Notes: generated by a model from the letters alone, not told the origin. A stretch of 6,483 bases of DNA from Clostridia bacterium (GCA_017547995.1 JAFYNW010000143.1:1-6483); one strand, 5' to 3'; positions 1 through 5,814 are shown, numbered from the stretch's first letter. Numbers and translations: made by a program.

Positions 1-3
1 CAT
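1..3 (-). CDS. Start codon of an unidentified gene running off the left edge (partial)
   Basis: The reverse complement of positions 1-3 is ATG. It is preceded on the minus strand by AAAAAAGGAG at 11-20 or so, a strong Shine-Dalgarno sequence with about 6 nt of spacing, and by a full-consensus promoter at 43-71. Only the initiation codon lies in the window, so the product cannot be named. The predicted 5' leader is short, about 30 nt. The upstream neighbour on the same strand is a broken glnQ fragment ending at 93, so this gene starts an independent transcription unit. The call rests on the promoter, ribosome binding site and ATG lining up; no coding sequence can be read. Confidence 0.7.
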
Positions 4-42
4 AATATTCTCCTTTTTTAATGGTGAACTATATTACTCATA

Positions 43-71
43 ATTATAAATGCAGGCAGGAAAAATGTCAA
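43..71 (-). promoter_or_regulatory. Full-consensus sigma-A/sigma-70 promoter for the gene leaving the left edge
   Basis: On the minus strand the -35 box is TTGACA (66-71) and the -10 box is TATAAT (43-48), separated by exactly 17 bp. Both hexamers match the consensus at all six positions. The expected transcription start is near position 36, giving a leader of about 33 nt that contains the AGGAG site. The -35 box sits inside the loop of the inverted repeat at 55-80, which may be a regulatory site. Confidence 0.85.
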
Positions 72-80
72 CTTCCTGCC
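55..80. repeat. Inverted repeat overlapping the -35 box (candidate operator or weak hairpin)
   Basis: GGCAGGAA at 55-62 is perfectly complementary to TTCCTGCC at 73-80, with a 10-nt spacer at 63-72. The spacer contains the whole -35 hexamer of the leftward promoter. Neither strand has a T-run directly after the stem, so it is a poor intrinsic terminator. It lies 12 bp past the stop of the glnQ remnant, so it could still be a decayed terminator for that gene. A repressor or activator site is the alternative. The symmetry is seen directly; the function is inference. Confidence 0.5.
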
Positions 81-92
81 CGTATATATTGT

Positions 93-305
93 TTATTCAA
101 ACATATTGAGGAACTTTATTGTTCTTGGGTGCTTTGGATACTCAAAAATTTCCTCAGGTGTGCCTTCTTCGATAATCTTGCCTTCATCCATAAAGATAAC
201 GCGTGTAGCCGCTTCGCGTACGAAACGCATTTCGTGGCTGACGATAATCATTGTACGGTGGTTATTTGCAAGGTCACGGATGATGCCGAGCACTTCGCCT
301 TTTCT
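93..305 (-). pseudogene. 3' remnant of an amino-acid ABC transporter ATP-binding protein (GlnQ type)
   Basis: About 70 residues read from 305 down to a TAA at 93-95. They match the C-terminal end of polar amino acid transporter ATPases (GlnQ/HisP type): VLGIIRDLA, then MIIVSHEM with the H-loop histidine, then RVIFMDEGKIIEEGTPEEIF and a typical ending in which the chain closes with FLNMFE. Family members are about 240 residues. Everything before this is missing, including Walker A, the Q-loop, the LSGGQ signature, Walker B and the D-loop. An in-frame TGA at 306-308 and unrelated sequence precede the similarity, and the terminator of the MFS gene lies only about 25 bp further upstream. The frame is otherwise undamaged, which suggests a fairly recent deletion or rearrangement. 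A GTG at 291-293 could nominally start a 66-residue peptide, but I see no ribosome binding site for it. It is very unlikely to work as an ATPase. Confidence 0.85.
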
Positions 306-330
306 TCACATACCACAGGCAACACACAAG

Positions 331-358
331 AAAAAGCCGCCCGTACGGACGGCTTTTG
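331..358 (-). terminator. Rho-independent terminator of the MFS gene
   Basis: On the minus strand GCCGTCCG (346-353) pairs with CGGGCGGC (336-343) around a very tight loop. The U.G wobble in mid-stem is allowed only in the minus-strand RNA; it is a C-A mismatch on the other strand. The stem is followed by five T residues (331-335). It begins 14 bp after the MFS stop codon. Flanking A/T residues extend the stem. Confidence 0.85.
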
Positions 359-366
359 TTATGTAA

Positions 367-1632
367 TTATTTCTTTGCAAGTGTTTCAGGGATGCTTGCG
401 AGGAGAGGCATACGGATGAAGGCATCGAGGCCGATGAAGATGAGGAAGCACCACATTGGGCCGACCTTATCGTAAAGCACGCCTGCTACGATAGCCATAA
501 CTGCGCTTGCGATGGCATTTGTAAGCTTTGTGAAGCCAATCCAGACGCCCATAACTTCCTGATTTACAAGCTCACGCTGTACAGCGCCTGCGAGAGGGGC
601 TGTGATGTGATAGAAGCCCTGGAGCATACCTGCGATAACGAGTGTGAATGGGTTTGGTGCGATGATGAGCAGGATGTTGGACAGCCAGAACAATGGAATT
701 GTGACGAAAAGCACCTTTTTTCTGCCGAATCTGTCAGCGAGAGCACCGACAGGATAGCCGAAGAGTGTGGAAGTGAGTGCGGATGCTGTTACCATATAGC
801 CGAGGACTGCAACGCTTGCGCCCTTGACTTCGCCTGCGAAAACCTGAACGTATGGAAGAACCATAGCTGTTGGGAGGTTTGCGATAGCGCCGATGAGAAT
901 CCACTTACGTGCATTCATATTTGTCTTGATAATTTCGATACCATCGAGGAGAGCGTTATGCTTGGAATTTGTTGTCGCCCATCTTTCGTTGCCGAGATAC
1001 TTTGCAACAACGAGAAGCGAAATCAAGGTAAACGCCGCCGAAACAAAGAAGAGCCAATGGAGCTCCTGCGCGGTTGCCGCTTCAGGATTTGCACCGATGA
1101 CGTTATTGAGCAGGAATACTGCAATCATAGGACCAATCATACCGAGGAAGCCCGCTGCGAGAGATTCGCAAACCAGCATACCTCTTGCTCTGTCGCAGGT
1201 CTTGAGGCAGTTGCCGCAGATTGTGGCACAGCTCTGACCGCTGATGCCCTGACCGAAATAATAGATAATCATAGCCACAACGCAGAACTGCCACGTTGGT
1301 GCGTTTGCGTAGATTAAATAGGACAGGAGCAGCATGGTGATACCGAACATATAAATCTTCTTCGCGCCATTCTTATCGATGAACTTACCGATATAAGGAC
1401 CGAGAAGACCGGACATAAGCATACCAATACTTGTGATTGTACCGAGCTGAGACTTTGTCGCACCGAGGGCGATGATGTACAGCGAGAGGTACGGATAGAT
1501 AATCTGGTAACCGAGACGTTCCATGGAAGTACGGAGAACTGTAATTTTCCAGTTCTTGTTCTGTGCTTTCCAGAATCCCGGAATGCCGATAAGCATATCC
1601 CAGATGCTTTCATTTTTGACATTGTTAGTCAA
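367..1632 (-). CDS. Major facilitator superfamily (MFS) transporter, substrate unknown
   Basis: This is a 421-residue integral membrane protein with a cytoplasmic N-terminus of about 30 residues and hydrophobic segments consistent with 12 transmembrane helices in two halves, divided by a polar central loop around residues 211-242. Each half carries the MFS loop motif A (GxxxD-x-x-G-x-K/R-K): GKFIDKNGAKK at about 82-92 and GALADRFGRKK at about 296-306. The second copy is close to the textbook form. The length fits the family, which moves small molecules by proton-coupled or facilitated transport. The sequence does not reveal the substrate; drug, sugar or metabolite efflux are all possible. The chosen start is a TTG at 1630-1632 with GGGGGA 6 nt upstream. 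The first in-frame ATG is at residue 13, has no visible ribosome binding site, and would shorten the protein to 409 residues. The gene has its own promoter and terminator, so it is monocistronic. It is not obviously tied to the uracil genes upstream. Confidence 0.88.
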   Translation of the reverse strand: MTNNVKNESIWDMLIGIPGFWKAQNKNWKITVLRTSMERLGYQIIYPYLSLYIIALGATKSQLGTITSIGMLMSGLLGPYIGKFIDKNGAKKIYMFGITMLLLSYLIYANAPTWQFCVVAMIIYYFGQGISGQSCATICGNCLKTCDRARGMLVCESLAAGFLGMIGPMIAVFLLNNVIGANPEAATAQELHWLFFVSAAFTLISLLVVAKYLGNERWATTNSKHNALLDGIEIIKTNMNARKWILIGAIANLPTAMVLPYVQVFAGEVKGASVAVLGYMVTASALTSTLFGYPVGALADRFGRKKVLFVTIPLFWLSNILLIIAPNPFTLVIAGMLQGFYHITAPLAGAVQRELVNQEVMGVWIGFTKLTNAIASAVMAIVAGVLYDKVGPMWCFLIFIGLDAFIRMPLLASIPETLAKK

Positions 1633-1665
1633 GATTTTTCCCCCATTTCATTTCTTTATAGATGT

Positions 1666-1694
1666 ATTCTATCATAAAGCAAAAGCTTTTTCAA
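1666..1694 (-). promoter_or_regulatory. Promoter of the MFS transporter gene
   Basis: On the minus strand the -35 box is TTGAAA (1689-1694) and the -10 box is TAGAAT (1666-1671), with a 17-bp spacer. A TG one base before the -10 makes it an extended -10 (TGATAGAAT). Transcription would start near 1659, leaving a leader of about 27 nt before the TTG start codon. It lies between the uracil permease terminator and the MFS start, so the MFS gene can be expressed independently of the permease. Confidence 0.72.
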
Positions 1695-1750
1695 TATTTT
1701 CTATAAAATAAAGTGAGGAAAAACTAACTGTTTTGTACGAAATGATGGAT

Positions 1751-1778
1751 AAAAAAAGAACGGGATTTCTCCCGTTCT
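1751..1778 (-). terminator. Rho-independent terminator of the uracil permease gene
   Basis: A perfect 9-bp stem, AGAACGGGA (minus strand 1778-1770) with TCCCGTTCT (1765-1757), encloses a 4-nt GAAA loop (1769-1766). It is followed by an uninterrupted T-run at 1756-1751. GAAA is a stabilising GNRA-type tetraloop. The hairpin begins 14 bp downstream of the permease stop codon. Confidence 0.93.
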
Positions 1779-1792
1779 GATTTTCAGTTGAA

Positions 1793-3157
1793 TTAGTCCT
1801 GTCTTGCGCCGAAGTTTACGGATGTGTCGCCCTGAGCATTTGAACCGAATTCATAGTCGTTGCCAGGAAGCACTGCGTTCATTGTAATACCAACGATAGC
1901 CGCTACAGCGAGACCGGAAAGCATGATATTTACGCTGCCGATTGCGAATGTGATGCCGCCTACGTCGCCTGTGCCGTACTTGAGGCCGATTGCGAGGACG
2001 AGAATCATAGCTGCGATGAGCACGTTACGGCTCTTTGTGAAGTCAACCTGATTTTCAACAACGTTACGTACGCCGACTGCAGAAATCATACCGTAAAGCA
2101 CAAGGCTTACGCCGCCCATTGTTGCAGTTGGCATAGCCACTATGAGAGCCGCAAACTTAGGACAGAAGGAAAGCACGATTGCAAAGAGTGCTGCAAGACG
2201 TACTACCATTGGGTCGAATACCTTGGAAAGAGCGAGAACACCTGTGTTTTCGCCGTATGTTGTATTAGCAGGACCACCGAGGAGGGAGGAAATTGTTGTG
2301 GCAAGACCGTCACCTGCAAGTGTCTTGTGGAGGCCTGGGTCTTCAACGAAATTCTTGCCTACTGTGGAGGAAATAGCACATACGTCGCCCACGTGTTCAA
2401 CGATTGTAGCAAGGGAAATAGGAGCGATTGTGATGATAGCTGTGATGAGCATGCTCATATCGAAATCTGCACCGAAGATGGAGAGAGCTGTGTTTTCCCA
2501 GATAACCGGAAGACCAACCCAGTCAGCAGATGCTACTGTTGCCATAACGCTTTCTCTTGCTGCAGGGTCGATAACCATAGCGCAGAGGTAGGAAGCAACA
2601 ACACCGAGGAGGATTGGAACGATTTTAATCATACCCTTGCCCCAGATGTTACATACTACGACAACTGCGATAGCCGCGAGAGCCACAATCCAGTTTGCAG
2701 AGCAGCTCTGGATAGCTGTGCCGGACAACGTGAGGCCGATAGCGATGATAACAGGGCCTGTTACGATTGGTGGGAAGAACTGCATAACCTTCTTTGTGCC
2801 GAAAATCTTGAAGAACATTGTCATAACAAGATACATAAGGCCGGCTACTGCAACACCGAAGCAGGAATATGTAAGAGGGATTTCCTGACCGGATGCTGTT
2901 ACAAGACCGTAAGCACCGAGGAATGCGAAGGAAGAGCCGAGGAAGGCAGGAACCTTTTTACCTGTGAGAAGGTGGAAGAGCAACGTGCCGAGACCTGCAC
3001 AGAGGAGCGTTGTGGAAACGTTAAGGCCTGTGATTGCAGGAACGAGCACTGTCGCGCCGAACATTGCAAACAGATGCTGAAGACCGAGGAAGAGAATCTT
3101 TGCTGTGCCAAGAGATTTTGCGTCGTAAACAGCGTCTGTGTTTTTGTTTTTAGACAT
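1793..3157 (-). CDS. uraA: Uracil permease, NCS2/UraA family
   Basis: This is a 454-residue nucleobase:cation symporter-2 family protein that imports uracil across the cytoplasmic membrane, probably with protons. It has the family's repeated hydrophobic segments (14 helices in the UraA fold). Recognisable landmarks are QHLFAMFGATVLVP at 27-40, VPAFLGSSFAFL at 69-80, FPPIVTGPVIIAIGL at 128-142, and the two substrate-site regions: TIVEHVGDV with Glu254, and NTTYGENTGVLAL with Glu303. These glutamates correspond to the uracil-binding Glu241 and Glu290 of E. coli UraA. The length is slightly above that of E. coli UraA because of a polar N-terminus and a hydrophilic tail after residue 431. The ATG at 3155-3157 is preceded by AGAGAGG with about 10 nt of spacing. 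The gene is divergent from upp, which makes uracil more likely than xanthine as the substrate. It has its own promoter and terminator. Confidence 0.93.
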   Translation of the reverse strand: MSKNKNTDAVYDAKSLGTAKILFLGLQHLFAMFGATVLVPAITGLNVSTTLLCAGLGTLLFHLLTGKKVPAFLGSSFAFLGAYGLVTASGQEIPLTYSCFGVAVAGLMYLVMTMFFKIFGTKKVMQFFPPIVTGPVIIAIGLTLSGTAIQSCSANWIVALAAIAVVVVCNIWGKGMIKIVPILLGVVASYLCAMVIDPAARESVMATVASADWVGLPVIWENTALSIFGADFDMSMLITAIITIAPISLATIVEHVGDVCAISSTVGKNFVEDPGLHKTLAGDGLATTISSLLGGPANTTYGENTGVLALSKVFDPMVVRLAALFAIVLSFCPKFAALIVAMPTATMGGVSLVLYGMISAVGVRNVVENQVDFTKSRNVLIAAMILVLAIGLKYGTGDVGGITFAIGSVNIMLSGLAVAAIVGITMNAVLPGNDYEFGSNAQGDTSVNFGARQD

Positions 3158-3191
3158 ACGTAAATTACCTCTCTTTTATTTTTCACATAAT

Positions 3192-3220
3192 ACTATATCA
3201 CTTTCGTCATCATAATTCAA
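3192..3220 (-). promoter_or_regulatory. Promoter of the uracil permease gene
   Basis: On the minus strand the -35 box is TTGAAT (3215-3220) and the -10 box is TATAGT (3192-3197), spaced by 17 bp. A TG at the extended position gives TGATATAGT. The start is predicted near 3185, leaving a leader of about 28 nt, too short for a PyrR-type attenuator or a riboswitch. The sequence just upstream (3221-3240) is A/T-rich and could act as an UP-like element. Confidence 0.75.
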
Positions 3221-3237
3221 TCGCTTTTTTTATAGAA

Positions 3238-3248
3238 ATATCTGATAT
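3238..3248. repeat. Short palindrome between the divergent uraA and upp promoters
   Basis: ATATC-T-GATAT is an 11-bp inverted repeat in the 53-bp A/T-rich space between the two -35 boxes (3221-3273). Its position between divergent promoters would suit a shared regulator. However, it is short and lies in A/T-rich DNA, so chance is a real explanation. Confidence 0.2.
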
Positions 3249-3273
3249 CCTCTTCCCAAAATTTTATAAATAC

Positions 3274-3302
3274 TTGTATTCACAAAACAACCGTGCTATA
3301 AT
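3274..3302 (+). promoter_or_regulatory. Promoter of upp
   Basis: The -35 box is TTGTAT (3274-3279) and the -10 box is TATAAT (3297-3302), with a 17-bp spacer. A TG upstream of the -10 gives the extended form TGCTATAAT. Transcription should start near 3309, giving an untranslated leader of about 53 nt that is A/T-rich with no clear hairpin before the AAAGGAGA ribosome binding site. The upstream flank is A/T-rich. Confidence 0.85.
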
Positions 3303-3345
3303 CGATATGATATAACAATTCATCCGCACAATACAATATAAATAT

Positions 3346-3353
3346 AAAGGAGA
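3346..3353 (+). promoter_or_regulatory. Ribosome binding site of upp
   Basis: AAAGGAGA ends 8 nt before the ATG at 3362. This is near-ideal complementarity to the 3' end of 16S rRNA and fixes the upp start. Confidence 0.9.
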
Positions 3354-3361
3354 TTTTTCGT

Positions 3362-4003
3362 ATGTACAATGGTATCGAAAACATCACTATCTGTGACCAT
3401 CCACTTATCAAGCATAAGCTTTCCGTCGTAAGACAGACAACAACAGGTACTAACGAATTCCGTACAATCATCGAAGAAATCGCAATGATGATTGGCTACG
3501 AAGCTCTCAAGGGCCTCGAGCTTAAGTATGAAGAAATCGAAACACCTGTCGAAAAGGCAGTTTGTCCTTTCATCGCAGGTAAGAAGCAGGCTATCGTGCC
3601 TATCCTCAGAGCAGGTCTCGGCATGGTAAACGGTATGCTCAGACTTATGCCTGCTGCAAAGGTTGGCCACATCGGTATCTACCGTGACGAAGAAACTCTC
3701 GAGCCACACGAATATTTCTGCAAGCTTCCATCCAACATCGACCAGCGCGCGATTTACGTTGTCGACCCTATGCTGGCAACAGGCGGCTCTGCTGTTGAAG
3801 CTATCAACTTCATCAAGCAGCACGGCGGCAAGGATATCTACTTCCTCTGCATCGTTGCAGCACCTCAGGGTCTTGAAAAGCTCCACGCGGCTCATCCTGA
3901 CGTAAAGATTTTCGTCGGCAATCTCGACAGATGCCTCAATGAAAAGGGCTATATCTGTCCTGGTCTCGGCGACTGCGGCGACAGAATTTTCGGCACAAAG
4001 TAA
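3362..4003 (+). CDS. upp: Uracil phosphoribosyltransferase
   Basis: This 213-residue cytoplasmic enzyme joins uracil to 5-phosphoribosyl-1-pyrophosphate, giving UMP and pyrophosphate, the core step of uracil salvage. The length is normal (about 209 residues in Bacillus-type enzymes). Visible landmarks are the N-terminal DHPLIKHKL at 12-20; the PILRAGLGM segment at 80-88; the PRPP-binding loop [12 protein letters not shown] at 133-144; and the C-terminal uracil-binding stretch [17 protein letters not shown] at 196-212. The usual alanine in GLGDAGDR is Cys205 here, a small side chain that is probably tolerated. The gene ends with tandem TAA codons. It is divergent from the UraA-type permease, so uptake and phosphoribosylation are adjacent but separately transcribed. 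A strong promoter and ribosome binding site precede it and a bidirectional terminator follows. Confidence 0.97.
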   Translation: MYNGIENITICDHPLIKHKLSVVRQTTTGTNEFRTIIEEIAMMIGYEALKGLELKYEEIETPVEKAVCPFIAGKKQAIVPILRAGLGMVNGMLRLMPAAKVGHIGIYRDEETLEPHEYFCKLPSNIDQRAIYVVDPMLATGGSAVEAINFIKQHGGKDIYFLCIVAAPQGLEKLHAAHPDVKIFVGNLDRCLNEKGYICPGLGDCGDRIFGTK

Positions 4004-4017
4004 TAATTCAATACAGC

Positions 4018-4047
4018 AAAAAACCGAGGTTTTCGCCTCGGTTTTTT
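4018..4047. terminator. Bidirectional Rho-independent terminator between upp and the GNAT gene
   Basis: CCGAGG (4024-4029) pairs with CCTCGG (4036-4041), with a loop of about 6 nt. Six A residues lie on one side (4018-4023) and six T residues on the other (4042-4047). A U-tract therefore follows the stem in either direction. It serves the convergent ends of upp (stop at 4003) and the acetyltransferase gene (stop at 4053). Confidence 0.93.
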
Positions 4048-4052
4048 ATTTT

Positions 4053-4481
4053 TTATTCCTTTTCCATAAAAATCGCAGTATCATCGCCCGTAAATCCACA
4101 GGCTGTGTAAAGATGCTGTGCAATCGGATTCTTTGTATTGACGTAAAGGCGGATGCCTGTGGCATTGAGTGTAGTTTTCAGCTCGTCTGCCTTTGTCATA
4201 AGAGCCTTCGCGATGCCGCGGTTACGGTATTTTTCCGCCGTCCACAGTTCATCAACGTAGACGTAGCCTTTCTTGACGCGGCTTACCTTGGGCAGATAGC
4301 AAAGTGAAATCCAGCCGACGAATCTGCCGTCGACTCTTGCGGCATAGACGTATAAATTGCCGTCATTCAATTCATCAGGCACGGCTTCAAGGGGCGCTTT
4401 TTCCTCCACACCCTTTGTGCGCCAGTAAAGCATATCGCAAAAATCCTGATAATTTTCACTTGTAATTCTTTCGATAGTCAT
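4053..4481 (-). CDS. GNAT-family N-acetyltransferase, substrate unknown
   Basis: This 142-residue single-domain protein has a typical GNAT layout. The segment VYAARVDGRFVGWISLCYL (45-63) forms the central strands. Motif A follows: YVDELWTAEKYRNRGIAKAL (75-94) carries the acetyl-CoA pyrophosphate-binding R/Q-x-x-G-x-A (Arg86, Gly89, Ala91). Next come the helix to residue 106, strand IRLYV (110-114), and motif B with N118, Y125 and the family's CGF near 128-130. It probably transfers an acetyl group from acetyl-CoA to an amine on a small molecule or a protein N-terminus or lysine; nothing shows which. The start is the ATG at 4479-4481. It lies 11 bp after the stop of the upstream SLH gene, with AAAAGGA placed directly after that stop codon, so translation is probably coupled. 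A longer reading from 4535 would overlap the SLH gene and lacks a ribosome binding site. I see no separate promoter. Confidence 0.9.
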   Translation of the reverse strand: MTIERITSENYQDFCDMLYWRTKGVEEKAPLEAVPDELNDGNLYVYAARVDGRFVGWISLCYLPKVSRVKKGYVYVDELWTAEKYRNRGIAKALMTKADELKTTLNATGIRLYVNTKNPIAQHLYTACGFTGDDTAIFMEKE

Positions 4482-4492
4482 GGTACGTCCTT

Positions 4493-5752
4493 TTAGTTGA
4501 AAACTACTCTGAAATCGGCAGTTTTGCCCTGCCATGAAATAGTTATATTTCCGCTGCCCGTTGTATTTTTCATCAGCAAAAGACTTCCGTCTGCCTGAAT
4601 TTTTGCAGTAAAGTTTGCATCTGCGGCAGCTGTAGCAGTATAATCTGTCAGGCGGACACCGTTATAATAGACGTCTACCACAAAATACGGACTATAGTTA
4701 TCGCCAAACCCCTTGTCAGGATAAATTATACTACTGTTGCGGACAATGACGAGACCGCTGTTATCAGGGACAGGCGGATTAAAACTAAGACTACGCTTTG
4801 TCTTGCTTATAAACGAAGTTTTTTTGCCGTCTGCATCAATTTTTTCAACAGGATGAATATCATAATAAAGCGAAATATGAAGAGCATCCTTACCGTCATA
4901 CTTTACGTCAAAAGTTCCGTCTCCATTTTGGGAAACTCTGCCTGAGCCAAATTCGATTTCAAGCTCATAGTCATTAAAACGTTCGCCATTCCAGAATGGT
5001 GTGACAGTATAAGTGCCCGCTGTTGCGCACAACGAAATATATACAGGTTCCCCTTCGACAAGGAAAGTTACAGGAACGCTTGGCGGCGCCTGTTCTTTAA
5101 GCACCCATGGAGTTTCTGCGCTTTCTTTATATTTATTCTTTGTAAACACCTTGTCTGCAATCAGCTTATCTGCGAGAGTTTGCTTGCTGTCCTTCTGCTC
5201 CGTATCGAGAGCATTACGGCTGATGATAGCAACATCACCGCGCACAAAATTGCCGCCTGCTTTGTAACGTCCGTCAGTCATGCCGATTTTATCCGACAAT
5301 TCCCATGCCCTATCCCACGCAAAATCCTTGCTACTGTCATAGCCGAGGGCACGAAGCACGAAAGTGAGATACTGGGATGCTGTGATTGTGGCTGTGCCAC
5401 CGAAGGTTGTGGCACTTGTGCCGCTTGTCAAGCCGTGTGCATAGGCATAGCCGACGTAAGGCTTTGCCCATTCGGCAACATCGTCAAATGGAATATCCCA
5501 CGAGCCATTTTTAGCCTCCTCATCCTTGCCGAGGAGACGCACGAGCATTGTCACCGCTTCGTTTCGTGTAGGCACGCGGTCAAGGTCAAACTCAGGGCTT
5601 CCGTCGGCTTTCGTGCCTGTACCGCTGAAAAGACCGATATCATAAAGCACGCCTGCCGCATTGTATTCCTCGCTGTTTGCCGCGAAAGAAACAGGCACAA
5701 AGGAGCTCAGCAGTGCAATTATAAGCAACCAGGTAATAACACATTTTTTCAT
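4493..5752 (-). CDS. Secreted SLH-domain cell-surface protein with two C-terminal repeats
   Basis: The 419-residue product starts with a signal peptide: MKK, a hydrophobic core at about 5-19, and a probable cleavage near VSFA-AN at 24-25. Three SLH-like units follow. Unit 1 is about 27-76 (YDIGLFSG, then TRNEAVTMLVRLLG). Unit 2 is about 88-138 (PFDDVAEWAKPYVGYAYAHG, then ITASQYLTFVLRALG). Unit 3 is about 143-184 (AWELSDKIGMTDG, then VRGDVAIISRNAL). SLH domains usually bind secondary cell-wall polymer, but the family's TRAE motif survives only partly in unit 1 (TRNE). After a linker with APPSVP (222-227), the rest (about 228-419) is strand-rich with two weakly similar repeats (see findings). 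There is no LPXTG motif or C-terminal membrane segment. The ATG at 5750-5752 is preceded by AAAGAGGTGA with good spacing; a start at 5797 would lie upstream of this signal peptide and is rejected. It is the first gene of an operon with the GNAT gene. The C-terminal function is unknown. Confidence 0.88.
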   Translation of the reverse strand: MKKCVITWLLIIALLSSFVPVSFAANSEEYNAAGVLYDIGLFSGTGTKADGSPEFDLDRVPTRNEAVTMLVRLLGKDEEAKNGSWDIPFDDVAEWAKPYVGYAYAHGLTSGTSATTFGGTATITASQYLTFVLRALGYDSSKDFAWDRAWELSDKIGMTDGRYKAGGNFVRGDVAIISRNALDTEQKDSKQTLADKLIADKVFTKNKYKESAETPWVLKEQAPPSVPVTFLVEGEPVYISLCATAGTYTVTPFWNGERFNDYELEIEFGSGRVSQNGDGTFDVKYDGKDALHISLYYDIHPVEKIDADGKKTSFISKTKRSLSFNPPVPDNSGLVIVRNSSIIYPDKGFGDNYSPYFVVDVYYNGVRLTDYTATAAADANFTAKIQADGSLLLMKNTTGSGNITISWQGKTADFRVVFN

Positions 5753-5781
5753 AGTCTCACCTCTTTGTATATTATATAATA

Positions 5782-5810
5782 AGTATACATCTTCCATATT
5801 ATTTCGTCAA
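5782..5810 (-). promoter_or_regulatory. Promoter of the SLH protein-GNAT operon
   Basis: On the minus strand the -35 box is TTGACG (5805-5810) and the -10 box is TATACT (5782-5787), spaced by 17 bp. Transcription would begin near 5775, giving a leader of about 23 nt that contains AAAGAGGTGA. A second TATAAT-like hexamer lies at 5771-5776 but has no matching -35. The -35 box begins almost directly after the U-tract of the YebC terminator. Confidence 0.75.
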
Positions 5811-5814
5811 GGAA

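Noticed and set aside
21..419. A 132-residue plus-strand frame across the left-end intergenic region, the glnQ remnant and the MFS terminator
   Set aside because: It crosses a terminator and a promoter that work on the other strand, has no ribosome binding site, and is antisense to recognisable GlnQ sequence.
607..1317. A 236-residue open frame on the plus strand, antisense to the MFS gene
   Set aside because: It has the same Cys/Glu-rich shadow composition, no recognisable motif and no ribosome binding site; the opposite strand has clear MFS motifs.
2327..3163. A 278-residue open frame on the plus strand, antisense to the uracil permease
   Set aside because: Its composition is unnatural (very rich in Cys, Glu, His and Arg, with no hydrophobic core) and it exactly mirrors a convincing UraA gene. 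It is a shadow caused by codon bias, with no ribosome binding site.
3309..3361. A riboswitch or PyrR attenuator in the upp leader
   Set aside because: The leader is about 53 nt, A/T-rich, and shows no stable hairpin or terminator/anti-terminator pair.
3320..3895. A 191-residue minus-strand frame opposite upp
   Set aside because: It overlaps the upp promoter, leader and coding sequence. The upp frame is unmistakable and this one resembles no family.
4482..4535. An N-terminal extension of the GNAT protein by 18 residues
   Set aside because: It would overlap the SLH coding sequence and has no ribosome binding site, whereas the ATG at 4479-4481 has AAAAGGA correctly placed and gives a normal GNAT N-terminus.
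5180..5779. A 199-residue plus-strand frame opposite the SLH gene
   Set aside because: It runs across the SLH promoter, ribosome binding site and signal peptide in antisense and has a Cys-rich shadow composition.
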